Shown: one piece after another, positions 8,964-18,057 of the stretch | Position numbering within the stretch: the stretch's first letter is position 1 | Layout: the number at the start of each line of letters is the position of its first letter | Origin: Rhodoplanes serenus | GTDB taxonomy: Bacteria; Pseudomonadota; Alphaproteobacteria; Rhizobiales; Xanthobacteraceae | Assembly: GCA_945897515.1 (NCBI GenBank) | Contig: CAMDFO010000014.1 | Span: 20,015 to 84,014, forward strand | Length of the DNA: 64,000 nucleotides | Reading direction: 5' to 3' | Notes under the pieces: generated by a model | What the model was told of the DNA's origin: nothing | What the model saw: the letters and a program-made list of their open reading frames with translations, nothing else | The model's database searches: none | Position numbers and translations under genes: made by a program

Positions 8964-9956
8964 ATGGCCAAGCTGCGTTTGAACTTCGCTTGCGGGCCTT
9001 ATGACCGCACCCAGGCGCTGCGGGACGGCACGATCCAGCCCGAGGGCATCGATCTGACCTATCTGACGATGCAGCCGGCCGAGATTTTCTGGCGGATGCT
9101 GCAATACAACGAATTCCAGGCCTGCGAGATGTCGTTGTCTAACACCACTACAATGATGAGCGGGCCCAACCCGCCGTTCATCGCGATCCCGGTGTATCCG
9201 TCACGTGTGTTTCGCCACGGCTATTTCTTCATCAACACCGACAAGGGCATCAAGAGCCCGGCCGATCTCAAGGGCAAGCGTGGAGGCGTGCCGGAATATT
9301 CGATGACGGCCGCGGTCTACATGCGTGGACTGCTGCAGCACGAATACGACGTGAAGCCGACCGACGTGGAATGGGTACAAGGACGGGCCGATCGGCTTAA
9401 GCGTAAGCTGCCCGCCGACATTCGGTTGACCCAGGCTCCATCCGGTGTCGAGCTCGGCGACATGCTGGAGCGCGGCGAGCTCGACTTCATCATGACGGCG
9501 AACAACCCGCAGTCGTTCCGGCGCGGCGTAAAGAACGTCAAGCGGCTGTTCCCCAACTATGCCGAGGTCGAGAAGGACTATTACAGACGCACCAAAATCT
9601 ATCCGATCATGCACACGGTGGTGATCCGGCGCGACGTGTATGACCGCGATCCGTGGGTGGCGCTCAATCTCTACAAGGCGCTCTGCCGGTCCAAGGACTA
9701 TTGCTATGTCCATCTCACCGAGACCGGTTCGCCGAAAGCGTCGTTCGCCTGGCTGCAGCCGATGATCGAGGAGGAACAGTCGATCATCGGCGAGGACTGG
9801 TATCCTTATGGCATCGAGAAGAACCGGGCGTCGCTCGACGCGCTCCTGCAATACACACACGAGCACGGCCTGACCGACCGGCGGCTGAAGATCGAGGACG
9901 TGTTCGCGCCCAGCACGATGCGCGACATCCCACTCAGTGAGGGGCAGTTGGTTTAA
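8964..9956 (+). CDS. 4,5-dihydroxyphthalate decarboxylase-like protein
   Basis: A 330-residue relative of the protein at 2241. Conserved features: CGPYDRTQAL at the N-terminus, FRHGYFFINTDKGI, PADLKGKRGGVPEYSMTA, a central RRTKIYPIMHTVVIRR and C-terminal HEHGLTDRRLKIEDVFAPST. No signal peptide, so probably cytoplasmic. Start ATG has a GAGGAATTTT ribosome site. Its divergent neighbour is a Bug receptor, suggesting that the imported acid is its substrate or a precursor. A Gfo/Idh/MocA oxidoreductase follows after 167 bases; in phthalate pathways such a dehydrogenase acts just before this type of decarboxylase, but that link is inference only. Confidence 0.8.
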   Translation: MAKLRLNFACGPYDRTQALRDGTIQPEGIDLTYLTMQPAEIFWRMLQYNEFQACEMSLSNTTTMMSGPNPPFIAIPVYPSRVFRHGYFFINTDKGIKSPADLKGKRGGVPEYSMTAAVYMRGLLQHEYDVKPTDVEWVQGRADRLKRKLPADIRLTQAPSGVELGDMLERGELDFIMTANNPQSFRRGVKNVKRLFPNYAEVEKDYYRRTKIYPIMHTVVIRRDVYDRDPWVALNLYKALCRSKDYCYVHLTETGSPKASFAWLQPMIEEEQSIIGEDWYPYGIEKNRASLDALLQYTHEHGLTDRRLKIEDVFAPSTMRDIPLSEGQLV

Positions 9957-9959
9957 CGA

Positions 9960-10064
9960 GTCATTCCGGCGCGCGCGAAGCGCGAGCCTGGAATCCAGAG
10001 CAACGCGGAGTCCTTGAGGCTCTGGATTCCGGGCCCGCTCGCTTCGCTCGCGTCCCGGAATGAC
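9960..10064. repeat. Intergenic palindromic repeat, family C
   Basis: Bounded by GTCATTCCGG at 9960-9969 and its exact complement CCGGAATGAC at 10055-10064. An inner pair, TGGAATCCAGAG against CTCTGGATTCC, is also complementary. The whole element can fold into a long stem. It occupies most of the 167-bp gap between genes on the same strand, so it would be transcribed if the genes share an operon. A third distinct extragenic repeat family in this window. Confidence 0.65.
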
Positions 10065-10123
10065 GGAAAGAGTTCCGGACGTTCATCAAGTAGAATGACG
10101 GTAAGTGGCAGGTAAGGATCAAC

Positions 10124-11275
10124 ATGGCGCAGCAACGTCTCGGCATCATCATGAACGGCGTCACCGGACGCATGGGCATGAACCAGCACCTGATACGGTC
10201 CATCGTCGCGATCCGCGCCCAGGGCGGTGTTGCGCTCAAGAACGGCGATCGCGTGATGCCCGATCCGATCCTGGTCGGCCGTAACGCCGAGAAGGTCGCG
10301 GCGCTTGCCAAGGCTCATGGCATCAAGCGCTGGACCACGAACCTCGACGCCGCCCTCAAGGACAAGAACGACACGCTGTTCTTCGATGCCGCGACCACGC
10401 AGATGCGCGCCAAGCTGCTGCAGAAGGCGATGAAGGCCGGCAAAGATATCTATTGCGAGAAGCCGGTCGCCGACAATCTCAAGGATGCGCTCGATCTCGT
10501 GCGCACGGCGAAGAAGACCGGCATCAAACACGGCGTGGTGCAGGACAAGCTGTTTCTCCCCGGCCTGCTCAAGCTCAAGATGCTGATCGATTCCGGATTC
10601 TTTGGTCGCATCCTCTCGGTGCGTGGCGAGTTCGGCTACTGGGTGTTCGAGGGCGACTGGCAGCCGGCGCAGCGTCCGTCGTGGAATTACCGCAAGAAGG
10701 ATGGCGGCGGCATCATCCTCGATATGGTGTGTCACTGGCGCTACGTGCTCGACAACCTGTTCGGCGACGTCGAGAGCGTGACATGTCTCGGCGCAACCCA
10801 CATTCCCAAGCGTTGGGACGAGAACGACAAGCCCTACAAGAACGATGTCGACGATGCGGCCTATGCCACCTTCCAACTCGCGGGAGGCGTGATCGCGCAG
10901 ATGAACATGTCCTGGTGCACGCGCGTGCGCCGCGATGACCTCGTGACGTTCCATGTCGACGGCACGCATGGATCGGCGGTTGCCGGACTGCAGAAGTGCT
11001 GGAGCCAGGCGCGCGTCAACACGCCGCGTCCGGTGTGGAATCCGGACGTGCCGCAGCCGATCCAGTTTTTCGACACGTGGTCGGAGGTGCCGGGGCTTGG
11101 CAATTACGACAACGGCTTCAAGGTGGAATGGGAAATGTTCATCCGGCACCTTTACGAGGACGCGCCGTTCAAATGGACGCTGCTGGAGGGCGCCAAAGGC
11201 GTGCAGCTCGTGGAGGCCGCGCTGAAGAGTTGGAAGGAGCGGCGCTGGATCGACGTTCCGGCGTTGAAGGTGTGA
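10124..11275 (+). CDS. Gfo/Idh/MocA-family oxidoreductase
   Basis: A 383-residue NAD(P)-dependent dehydrogenase. Seen: an N-terminal Rossmann start (GIIMNGVTGRMGMNQHL, a variant of the usual GxGxxG), the family signature DIYCEKPVADN near residue 107 (EKP motif, Lys and Pro contacting the nicotinamide), and GGGIILDMVCHWRYVLDN near residue 200 with the catalytic His region. It is the first gene of an operon with the DUF993 protein (30-base gap) and the isomerase-like protein. The context points to oxidation of a sugar, polyol or sugar acid. Confidence 0.9.
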   Translation: MAQQRLGIIMNGVTGRMGMNQHLIRSIVAIRAQGGVALKNGDRVMPDPILVGRNAEKVAALAKAHGIKRWTTNLDAALKDKNDTLFFDAATTQMRAKLLQKAMKAGKDIYCEKPVADNLKDALDLVRTAKKTGIKHGVVQDKLFLPGLLKLKMLIDSGFFGRILSVRGEFGYWVFEGDWQPAQRPSWNYRKKDGGGIILDMVCHWRYVLDNLFGDVESVTCLGATHIPKRWDENDKPYKNDVDDAAYATFQLAGGVIAQMNMSWCTRVRRDDLVTFHVDGTHGSAVAGLQKCWSQARVNTPRPVWNPDVPQPIQFFDTWSEVPGLGNYDNGFKVEWEMFIRHLYEDAPFKWTLLEGAKGVQLVEAALKSWKERRWIDVPALKV

Positions 11276-11305
11276 GAGCGCGGGGGCAAAGCGAAAGAGG
11301 CTGAC

Positions 11306-12469
11306 ATGCCCACACTCAATCTCCCCACGACCGGCGGCGGTCTCGCCCCCTACACCATGCAGCCGCCGCGGCAATTTCCGGCGGCGCAGCCGCCGTTCAA
11401 CCGCATCGCCTATGCGGCGGCGCATGTGGTGCCCGATCCTCTCGCCGACGCCAATCCGTGGCTCGACGCAGCGATCGACTGGGATGCAACGATGGCGTTC
11501 CGGAGGCACATCTGGTCGCTCGGCCTGGGTGTCGCCGAAGCGATGGATACGGCACAGCGCGGGATGGGCATGGACTGGCCGACCTCGCTGGAGCTCATTC
11601 GCCGAAGCCTTGACGCGGCGAAAGATTTCCCCGGCGCACTGATCGGTTCGGGCGCGGGCACCGATCACCTCGCGCCAAGCGACGCCGTCACTATCGACGA
11701 TGTCATCCGGGCCTACGAACACCAATGTGCTGCGGTCGAGCAGCTCGGCGGGCGCATCATCTTGATGGCCAGCCGAGCACTGGTGAAGGCCGCGCGTTCG
11801 CCGGACGACTACGCCACGGTCTATGGTCGCATCCTTGGTCAGGTGCGGGAGCCGGTGATCATCCACTGGCTTGGTGAGATGTTCGATCCCGCGCTCGCGG
11901 GCTATTGGGGCCACGCGGATCATATGAAGGCGATGGATGTCGCCATCGACGTGATCGCAGCCAATGCCTCGAAGATCGACGGCATCAAGATTTCGCTGCT
12001 CGACAAGGACAAAGAGATCGCGATGCGCCGGCGTCTGCCGCAGGACGTGCGCATGTACACCGGCGACGACTTCAACTACGCCGAACTGATCGCAGGCGAC
12101 GAGCACGGCTATTCCGATGCGTTGCTCGGGATTTTCGACGCCATCGCGCCGGCCGCGTCGGCCGCGCTGGACGCGTTCTCGCGCGATGACATCAACGCCT
12201 TCCACGATATCCTGGCGCCGACGGTGCCGCTGTCGCGACACATCTTCAAGGCACCGACCCGCTTCTACAAGACCGGCGTGGTGTTCATGGCTTATCTCAC
12301 CGGCCTGCAGAATCATTTCACCATGGTCGGCGGGCAGGAGAGCACCCGCTCGACCTTGCATCTTGCCGAGTTGTTCCGTCTCGCGGACGCCGCCGGCTTG
12401 CTCGCCGATCCGGACAAGGCCGCGGCGCGCATGCGCATCGTGATGGCGCTGCGCGGGATCGTTGCTTGA
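11306..12469 (+). CDS. DUF993 dihydrodipicolinate-synthase-like protein
   Basis: A 387-residue protein of the DUF993 family, predicted TIM-barrel aldolase/lyase related to dihydrodipicolinate synthase. Seen: LPTTGGGLAPY at the N-terminus, MGMDWPTSLELIRRSL, and DGIKISLLDKDKEIAMRRRL near residue 230, where the Lys after GI is in the place of the Schiff-base Lys of the superfamily. Start ATG has a GAGG ribosome site. It sits between an oxidoreductase and an isomerase-like gene; its TGA shares a base with the next ATG. The likely job is retro-aldol cleavage or dehydration of an oxidised sugar acid; the substrate is unknown. Confidence 0.88.
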   Translation: MPTLNLPTTGGGLAPYTMQPPRQFPAAQPPFNRIAYAAAHVVPDPLADANPWLDAAIDWDATMAFRRHIWSLGLGVAEAMDTAQRGMGMDWPTSLELIRRSLDAAKDFPGALIGSGAGTDHLAPSDAVTIDDVIRAYEHQCAAVEQLGGRIILMASRALVKAARSPDDYATVYGRILGQVREPVIIHWLGEMFDPALAGYWGHADHMKAMDVAIDVIAANASKIDGIKISLLDKDKEIAMRRRLPQDVRMYTGDDFNYAELIAGDEHGYSDALLGIFDAIAPAASAALDAFSRDDINAFHDILAPTVPLSRHIFKAPTRFYKTGVVFMAYLTGLQNHFTMVGGQESTRSTLHLAELFRLADAAGLLADPDKAAARMRIVMALRGIVA

Positions 12470-13299
12470 TGCGCGACCTCTCGAACGACCGTGGGCTGCT
12501 CGCCATCAATTCGGCGACCGTGAAGGCGTGGTCGCTCGCGCAACTGGTTGACGGTTGCGCCCGCGCCGGCATCTCGGCCATCGCGCCGTGGCGCGACATT
12601 GTGCAGGCCCATGGCGTCGAGAAGGCGGGCAAGCTGATCCGTGACGCTGGCCTTGCCGTGAGCTGCTACTGCCGTGGTGGCATGTTTACGGCCGCCGACG
12701 ATGCAGGACGGCGCGCCGCGCTGGACGATAACCGCCGTGCCATCGACGAAGCGGCTGCGATCGGTGCGCGTAGTCTCGTTATTCTGGGCGGCGGGCTGCC
12801 GCCGGGCTCGAAGAATCTTGCCGGCGCCCACCGGCAGGTCCGCGAAGGCATCGCCGCGCTGCTGCCGTATGCGCGGGCGGCCAACGTGCCGCTGGCGATC
12901 GAGCCGCTGCATCCGATGACAGCCGCCGATCGCTGCTGCGTCAACACGCTCGCGCATGCCAACGACATTTGCGACGAGATGGGCGACGGCGTCGGCATCG
13001 CGCTCGACGTCTACCACGTGTGGTGGGATCCCGACCTGCCGCGACAGATAGCGCGCGCGGGGAAGCGCATCCTCACCTATCACGTCTGCGACTGGCTGGT
13101 GCCGACGCGCGATCTCGTGTTCGACCGAGGTATGCCGGGTGACGGCGTCATCGATCTGCGCGCGATCCGGTCGATGGTGGAAGCGACCGGCTACAACGGC
13201 CATATCGACGTCGAAATCTTTTCGACCCAGGACTGGTGGAAGCGCGAGCCCGACGAGGTGCTCCGCATCTGCCTGGAGCGTCACCAGACGGTGGTGTGA
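12469..13299 (+). CDS. Sugar phosphate isomerase/epimerase-like TIM barrel
   Basis: A 276-residue xylose-isomerase-like TIM barrel. The expected metal-binding set is visible: Glu in IEPLHP, Asp in ALDVYHVWWDP, His in YHVCDW and Glu in DVEIFS. The ATG at 12469 overlaps the previous stop as TGATG; a TTG three bases earlier is an alternative. It is the last gene of the three-gene operon and converges on the aldo/keto reductase with only six bases between the stop codons. Role inferred: isomerisation of the keto sugar made by the oxidoreductase. Confidence 0.88.
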   Translation: MRDLSNDRGLLAINSATVKAWSLAQLVDGCARAGISAIAPWRDIVQAHGVEKAGKLIRDAGLAVSCYCRGGMFTAADDAGRRAALDDNRRAIDEAAAIGARSLVILGGGLPPGSKNLAGAHRQVREGIAALLPYARAANVPLAIEPLHPMTAADRCCVNTLAHANDICDEMGDGVGIALDVYHVWWDPDLPRQIARAGKRILTYHVCDWLVPTRDLVFDRGMPGDGVIDLRAIRSMVEATGYNGHIDVEIFSTQDWWKREPDEVLRICLERHQTVV

Positions 13300-13305
13300 G
13301 CGGCG

Positions 13306-14157
13306 CTACAGCATTTCCAGCGACTTTGGCGCCTTTGGCGGCGGAAATGCCGCGTCGAGTGCCGCAAGGTCGTCATCGGTCAGGCGGACATCGAGCGCGG
13401 CGCGATTTTCTTTCACGTGCGCGAGCGTGCTCGCCTTGGGGATCGCGATGATGCCGTCCGTTCGCATCACCCAGGCGAGCACGATCTGGGCGGGCGTTGC
13501 GTCGTGGCGCGCCGCGATAGGCAAAAGTGCTGGGTTGCGAAGCATCCGCCCCTGCTCGATCGGCGAATAGGCCATGACTGTCATGCTGTGCTTGAGCGAC
13601 CACGGCAGCAGGTCCCATTCGATGCCGCGCCGGGTCGGATTGTAGAGAAGCTGGTTGGTCTGGCAGGCATCGCCGCCAGGAAGCGCCACCAACTCCACCA
13701 TGTCGTCGATATCGAGATTGCTGACGCCCCAGTGCCGGATCTTGCCGTCCTTCATGAGCGTCTCAAACGCCTCGATCGTTTGCGCGAGCGGCACGCTGCC
13801 GCGCCAATGCAGGAGATAAAGATCGATCGCGTCCGTCCCAAGTCGCTGCAGGCTGCGCTCACATGCCGCGATTGTGCCGCGCGACGAGGCGTTTTCCGGA
13901 AGCACCTTGCTGACCAGGAAAACCTCGGCGCGCCGCCCAGCGATAGCTTCGCCGACGACCTGCTCGGCGCCGCCGTTGGCGTACATCTCCGCGGTGTCGA
14001 TCAGCGTCATGCCGAGATCGATGCCGAGACGAAGCGCCGCCACCTCGTCCTTGCACTTGCGGGCATCTTCGCCCATGGCCCATGTGCCCTGGCCGAGGAC
14101 GGGCACGGCCTCTCCTGCGGGCAATTCGGTGGTGCGGATGCCGGAGAGGGCCGCCAT
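13306..14157 (-). CDS. Aldo/keto reductase
   Basis: A 283-residue NADPH-dependent aldo/keto reductase with a full catalytic tetrad: Asp and Tyr in DTAEMYANGG, Lys in LVSKVLPEN and His in LYLLHWRG. The C-terminal IPKASTLAHVKENRAAL is the NADPH-binding block. The frame runs further upstream, but ATG at 14157 gives the normal N-terminus and overlaps the MmgE/PrpD stop (TGATG), so the two are translationally coupled. It is the last gene of the minus-strand operon from 19512. It could reduce a ketone or aldehyde intermediate of that pathway. Confidence 0.92.
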   Translation of the reverse strand: MAALSGIRTTELPAGEAVPVLGQGTWAMGEDARKCKDEVAALRLGIDLGMTLIDTAEMYANGGAEQVVGEAIAGRRAEVFLVSKVLPENASSRGTIAACERSLQRLGTDAIDLYLLHWRGSVPLAQTIEAFETLMKDGKIRHWGVSNLDIDDMVELVALPGGDACQTNQLLYNPTRRGIEWDLLPWSLKHSMTVMAYSPIEQGRMLRNPALLPIAARHDATPAQIVLAWVMRTDGIIAIPKASTLAHVKENRAALDVRLTDDDLAALDAAFPPPKAPKSLEML

Positions 14158-15512
14158 CAGGTGGAGGCCTCGATCCGGAGATCGCCGAGCAGCCGGGCGA
14201 GATCGCCTTCGGTCTCGAACTGCCACAGCCGGTCCAGCATGTGCTGCACGCGCGCTGGTGCGAGTTGGCGTTCCGCAAGGCCGCGGAACTTGCCAGCGAC
14301 CTGCTCGTCGCTCATCGGCCGGTCGTGATGCCCGGTCGGATTCGGAACCGACGCGACCAACCGCCGGCCGGCTTTGGTCGTGATCTCGATGCGGCAGGGA
14401 AAGCTCTTGGGATAGCGCCGTTCCAACTCGGGGTCCTGAGTGATCGCGATTTTCTGCATGAGGTCGAGCGTGCGCGGATCGGCGTAGCGCTCGGGGCTAT
14501 AGATGGCGTCGCTGTAACCGCCGTCGATCAGAACGCAGGCGACGATGTAGGGCAGGCTGTGATCGGCGGTTTCGCGCGTGGCCGGGCGCCATTTCTCGGG
14601 ACCGCTGCCGATCTCGTGCCAGGCGAAACGATAGGTGAAGACCGCGACCTTCTCGATCTCTTTGGTTTCGACCTGCGGATGCAGCTCGATCGCGGCGAAG
14701 GCCGGCGACTGGGCGTGATACTCGCTGAGGAAAAACTTGAAGTCGGCGTTCAGGATGGCGAATGTCGAACGATCGAGTGGAAACGCTGCGATTTCCGCTG
14801 GTCCCACCACCTCCGTCAGTCCGCCCTCGAACGGCGTGGCCGGGCCGGTCATGCCGGCGGCGGCCATGTACGCTGCAGCGACGCCGTTGCGTGCCGAATT
14901 CGGTGCGGCGGCGCCCTTCCACATGGTCAGATGTCCGCGCCGCGAAATGTCGAGTGCAAGGTTGGGCACCAGCGAAAGCGAGATCGCATTGGCGGTCTGC
15001 TCTGTCGTTAGTCCCAGCACCTTGGCAGCTCCGACGGCGCTCGCGACCGCCGTATAAACCACGTAATCCAGGGCATGTCGGCGCATCGGAAACGCGCGGA
15101 ACAGATAGGCGTGGACCTCGTAGGCCAGCGCGATTGCGGCAATGGCGGTGCGCGCGGGCGCGCCGCTCGCCTCGGCAACGCCCAGAATCGGCAGCAGGCA
15201 GTCGCTCGGATGCCCGCCGCCGCCCGGGAAGGTGTCATTGCCTTCGATGTAGCGGCTTGCCACGCTGTTCGCGAACGCTGCGAGCTCCGGCAGCGTGCGA
15301 TGCGACGTGCCGATGATGGAAGCGCCGTCGGCAATCGAGGCGCGCATCGCAAAGCTGCGCGCGATCCGCGACGGCTCCGCATCGAATGCGCCGAGCGCAC
15401 AGCCGATGGTGTCGATGATCCGCCGCTTGCAGTCATGCACGACCGCCGCAGGCAACGCGGCCGAGTCGAGCCCGGTTACATGCTCGACAATACTCCGCGT
15501 GATGGTGTCCAC
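14157..15512 (-). CDS. MmgE/PrpD-family protein
   Basis: A 451-residue member of the family that includes 2-methylcitrate dehydratase and cis-aconitate decarboxylase. Seen: CKRRIIDTIGCALGAF near residue 27, the block RYIEGNDTFPGGGGHPSD near residue 88 (family core with conserved Asp and His), and a C-terminal domain with KSFPCRIEITTKAGRR. Length is normal. The GTG start has a strong AGGGGGA ribosome site. It follows the Bug receptor at 15540 by 27 bases and overlaps the aldo/keto reductase by one base. Likely a dehydratase or decarboxylase acting on a hydroxy- or unsaturated polycarboxylic acid. Confidence 0.9.
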   Translation of the reverse strand: MDTITRSIVEHVTGLDSAALPAAVVHDCKRRIIDTIGCALGAFDAEPSRIARSFAMRASIADGASIIGTSHRTLPELAAFANSVASRYIEGNDTFPGGGGHPSDCLLPILGVAEASGAPARTAIAAIALAYEVHAYLFRAFPMRRHALDYVVYTAVASAVGAAKVLGLTTEQTANAISLSLVPNLALDISRRGHLTMWKGAAAPNSARNGVAAAYMAAAGMTGPATPFEGGLTEVVGPAEIAAFPLDRSTFAILNADFKFFLSEYHAQSPAFAAIELHPQVETKEIEKVAVFTYRFAWHEIGSGPEKWRPATRETADHSLPYIVACVLIDGGYSDAIYSPERYADPRTLDLMQKIAITQDPELERRYPKSFPCRIEITTKAGRRLVASVPNPTGHHDRPMSDEQVAGKFRGLAERQLAPARVQHMLDRLWQFETEGDLARLLGDLRIEAST

Positions 15513-15539
15513 GGCAGAATTTCCCCCTTCGCGCCGATG

Positions 15540-16508
15540 CTAGATCGAGATCTTCGCTTCGCTCGCAATCTTTTGGTAGAGCTCGCGCTCCTTGTCGAAG
15601 AACGCCTGGAACGACTCCGGCGTGCCGCCGACGACACGGCCGCCGACCACGTCGATTTTCTGTTGCACCTCGGGGTCGGCGAGCGCGACGTTGACGGCGG
15701 CGTTGCGCTCGCGAATCTTTTCCACGGGCGTCGCCGCCGCCACCATCAGGCCGCCCCAGGCGCCGATGTCGATGCCGCGCACGCCCTGCTCAATGAAGGT
15801 CGGGACATCCGGCGCTCGCTTGGAACGCTCGGTGCCGGTCACAGCCAACACTTTGACCTCCTGCGAGTTGAGCCGAGACATGACCGAGAGAAAGTCCGTG
15901 ATCATGATCGGGACTTCGCCGCGGATCAGGTCGGTCATCGCCGGTGCGATGCCGGAATAAGGGATCGCCTGCATGCGCGTTCCGGTCAGTATTTTGAACA
16001 GCTCGCCTGCAAAATGCGCCTGGGTGCCGACGCCCGCGGTGCCGTATGAATATTTTTCGGGGTTGGCTTTCAACAATTGAATCAGCGCGGGCAGAGTGGT
16101 CACGCCGATCTTGGGACTGATGGCGATGCAATAGGGAATCTGACTGATATGCGCCACCGCCTTGAGTGAGCCAAATGCATCGAAGGTCAGGTTCTTGTTG
16201 AGAATGGCGCTGGTAATGAAGCTCGCAGTCACCAGGAACAGCGTGTTGCCGTCGGGTGTGGCGTTCGCCACCCGCTGAGCCGCCAGCAAAGTGCCGGCCC
16301 CGGTGCGATTCTCGACCGTAACTCGAAAGCGGGTGCGCGCCGACATCGACAGGCCGACGACCCGTGCGGCGATGTCTGCACTGCCGCCTGCGGCCTGTCC
16401 GACCGTAAACAGAAGCTGTTCCGTGGCGCCGTCCTGCGCCCAGCCTGGGCCGGCGCCGGACAGCGCGAGCGCGCCACCGAGTTGGAGGACTGTTCGTCTG
16501 GTCGGCAT
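15540..16508 (-). CDS. Bug/TctC-family binding protein with Tat-like signal
   Basis: A 322-residue periplasmic receptor. The leader MPTRRTVLQLGGALALSGAG carries a twin-arginine motif and is probably cut after WA at residue 24, so export may use the Tat route. Mature features are VGQAAGGSADIAARVVG and AGVGTQAHFAGELF. ATG has a GAGAGGAAA site. Within the operon it lies between the FAD oxidoreductase (39-base gap) and MmgE/PrpD. It is the second receptor of this operon and differs clearly from the one at 18532, so two related substrates may be captured. Confidence 0.92.
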   Translation of the reverse strand: MPTRRTVLQLGGALALSGAGPGWAQDGATEQLLFTVGQAAGGSADIAARVVGLSMSARTRFRVTVENRTGAGTLLAAQRVANATPDGNTLFLVTASFITSAILNKNLTFDAFGSLKAVAHISQIPYCIAISPKIGVTTLPALIQLLKANPEKYSYGTAGVGTQAHFAGELFKILTGTRMQAIPYSGIAPAMTDLIRGEVPIMITDFLSVMSRLNSQEVKVLAVTGTERSKRAPDVPTFIEQGVRGIDIGAWGGLMVAAATPVEKIRERNAAVNVALADPEVQQKIDVVGGRVVGGTPESFQAFFDKERELYQKIASEAKISI

Positions 16509-16547
16509 GGTCGTTTCCTCTCGTGACCCGGCTGGGGCCGTTGTGTT

Positions 16548-18050
16548 CTAACCTGCGGCGGACAACGATGGGCCGGACTGCATCGCAGTCCGCGCCGCTT
16601 GCCGGCCGGAGACAAAGGCCCAGGCCAGATGGTGTCCGTGCCCGTCGAGCAGGACGCCGCCTTGGCCGGCCGAGCCGGCGGCGAACAAGCCGGGGATCGG
16701 TTTATCGTCGGACCCCAGCACGTGCAGATCGTCGGTCACCGCGAGTCCGCCTTCGGTAATGCTGACGTAGCCCCGCACCGGCCCGAGCGCGATGAACGGC
16801 GGCCGTGCGAGCGGTTCGGTGGCGGTGTGGTTGTGTTCGGCGACCGCTTCCCCGAGGGCGGCCGGGTCAATGCCGATCCGGCGGGCCAACGCGTCCAGCG
16901 ATTGCGCCTCGTGGAACACATCCTTGCGGGCGGCGCGATAGTCGCTGATGTAGGCATGTGCCACGCCAGGCGCGGTGGAGATGAAGTTCGGCCAGGCTTC
17001 GAATTGATCCGCGATCCGGCCATCGAGAATGATGAACCCGGAATTGGACGGGTCCAGCGCGAGGTGCTTCGCGGGACTCTTCAACTCGACAGGCAGCAGC
17101 TTGCCTGAGGCGTTCACCATGGCGGCGCCGGCCTTGAACAGGTTCTGTTCCGGCCCAAGGATCGTGGTGATGAACTTCATGACGAACGGCCGCATGATCG
17201 CCGCCGGCATCAATGCCGTGCCCCAGCGAATCATGCGCGCGACGATGCGCGACGGCGGCAGGCGCATCACCCAGTTCGGCTGGCTGGGCGGGATGAACCG
17301 CAGGCGCGGAATATAGAACGCGGCATAGTCGCCATTCACGATGCGCGCGCCGTGCCGCTCGGCGATGCGCAAGCCGTCACCGGTGGCGAGCGGGTAGGCG
17401 GCGACCGAGTTGACCACGGCTTGGTCGAAGAAGCGTGCCCGATATTCTGGACTTGCGGCGAAATCGCCGCTGGTCAGGATGACGCCATGGTTGGCGCGGT
17501 AGCTCTCCGTTTCGCCATCGGTCATTCGGACAGACACGCCGGCGACCCGACCGTCGTTGAAAATCAGATCGGTGACCTGCGCGTTGCAGCGCGTCGTGAC
17601 GCCCAGCGCCTCGCACTTCCGCCCGAGATAATACGGAAATGCCGCCGACGAGGGGATGACGTTGTGCATCCGCGGGCGCGTCTGGGGCGGCTCGATGTTC
17701 GGCCCGATGAATTCGATGCCGAGTTCCGTCAGCCAGCGGAAGGTGTCGGGTGCGCCGAACGTCAAAAGTCGGCGCAGGCCGAGATTGTCGGGATATTTCG
17801 CGTTGGCGTTGACCAGGTCCATGTCGGCATAGTGCCGCTCCGGCGAGTCCTCGATACCGGCGCGCTTCTGGTGCGGCGTCGAGCTTGTCGAATAGGTCCC
17901 GACCGAACGTGCGGTGGCGCCGCCGATCTCCGGCGCCTTCTCCAGGATGAGGACCTTGGCGCCGGCGGTGGCGGCCTCGATCGCCGCCGCCATGCCCGAG
18001 CCGCCGGAGCCCACGATGATCAGGTCAAACGAGTCTGGGATCGGGACCAT
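16548..18050 (-). CDS. FAD-dependent oxidoreductase (fumarate reductase/3-ketosteroid dehydrogenase type)
   Basis: A 500-residue flavoprotein. The N-terminal ADP-binding motif LIIVGSGGSGMAAAIEAA is followed by VLILEKAPEIGGAT. The C-terminal SITEGGLAVTDD and PIPGLFAAGSAGQGG are the FAD-binding end typical of fumarate-reductase-like flavoproteins. No signal peptide or covalent-flavin domain is seen. Family members dehydrogenate or reduce a C-C bond next to a carboxylate or ketone. The start lies seven bases after the AroQ-like stop, with a weak ribosome site, suggesting coupling. In this operon it could desaturate a cyclic or polycarboxylic substrate. Confidence 0.88.
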   Translation of the reverse strand: MVPIPDSFDLIIVGSGGSGMAAAIEAATAGAKVLILEKAPEIGGATARSVGTYSTSSTPHQKRAGIEDSPERHYADMDLVNANAKYPDNLGLRRLLTFGAPDTFRWLTELGIEFIGPNIEPPQTRPRMHNVIPSSAAFPYYLGRKCEALGVTTRCNAQVTDLIFNDGRVAGVSVRMTDGETESYRANHGVILTSGDFAASPEYRARFFDQAVVNSVAAYPLATGDGLRIAERHGARIVNGDYAAFYIPRLRFIPPSQPNWVMRLPPSRIVARMIRWGTALMPAAIMRPFVMKFITTILGPEQNLFKAGAAMVNASGKLLPVELKSPAKHLALDPSNSGFIILDGRIADQFEAWPNFISTAPGVAHAYISDYRAARKDVFHEAQSLDALARRIGIDPAALGEAVAEHNHTATEPLARPPFIALGPVRGYVSITEGGLAVTDDLHVLGSDDKPIPGLFAAGSAGQGGVLLDGHGHHLAWAFVSGRQAARTAMQSGPSLSAAG

Positions 18051-18057
18051 CGACGCG

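Noticed and set aside
9953..12361. An 802-codon open frame antisense to the Gfo/Idh and DUF993 genes
   Set aside because: It is a shadow caused by high GC and codon bias on the other strand; the product is Arg/His-rich without family motifs, while the plus-strand genes carry clear ones.
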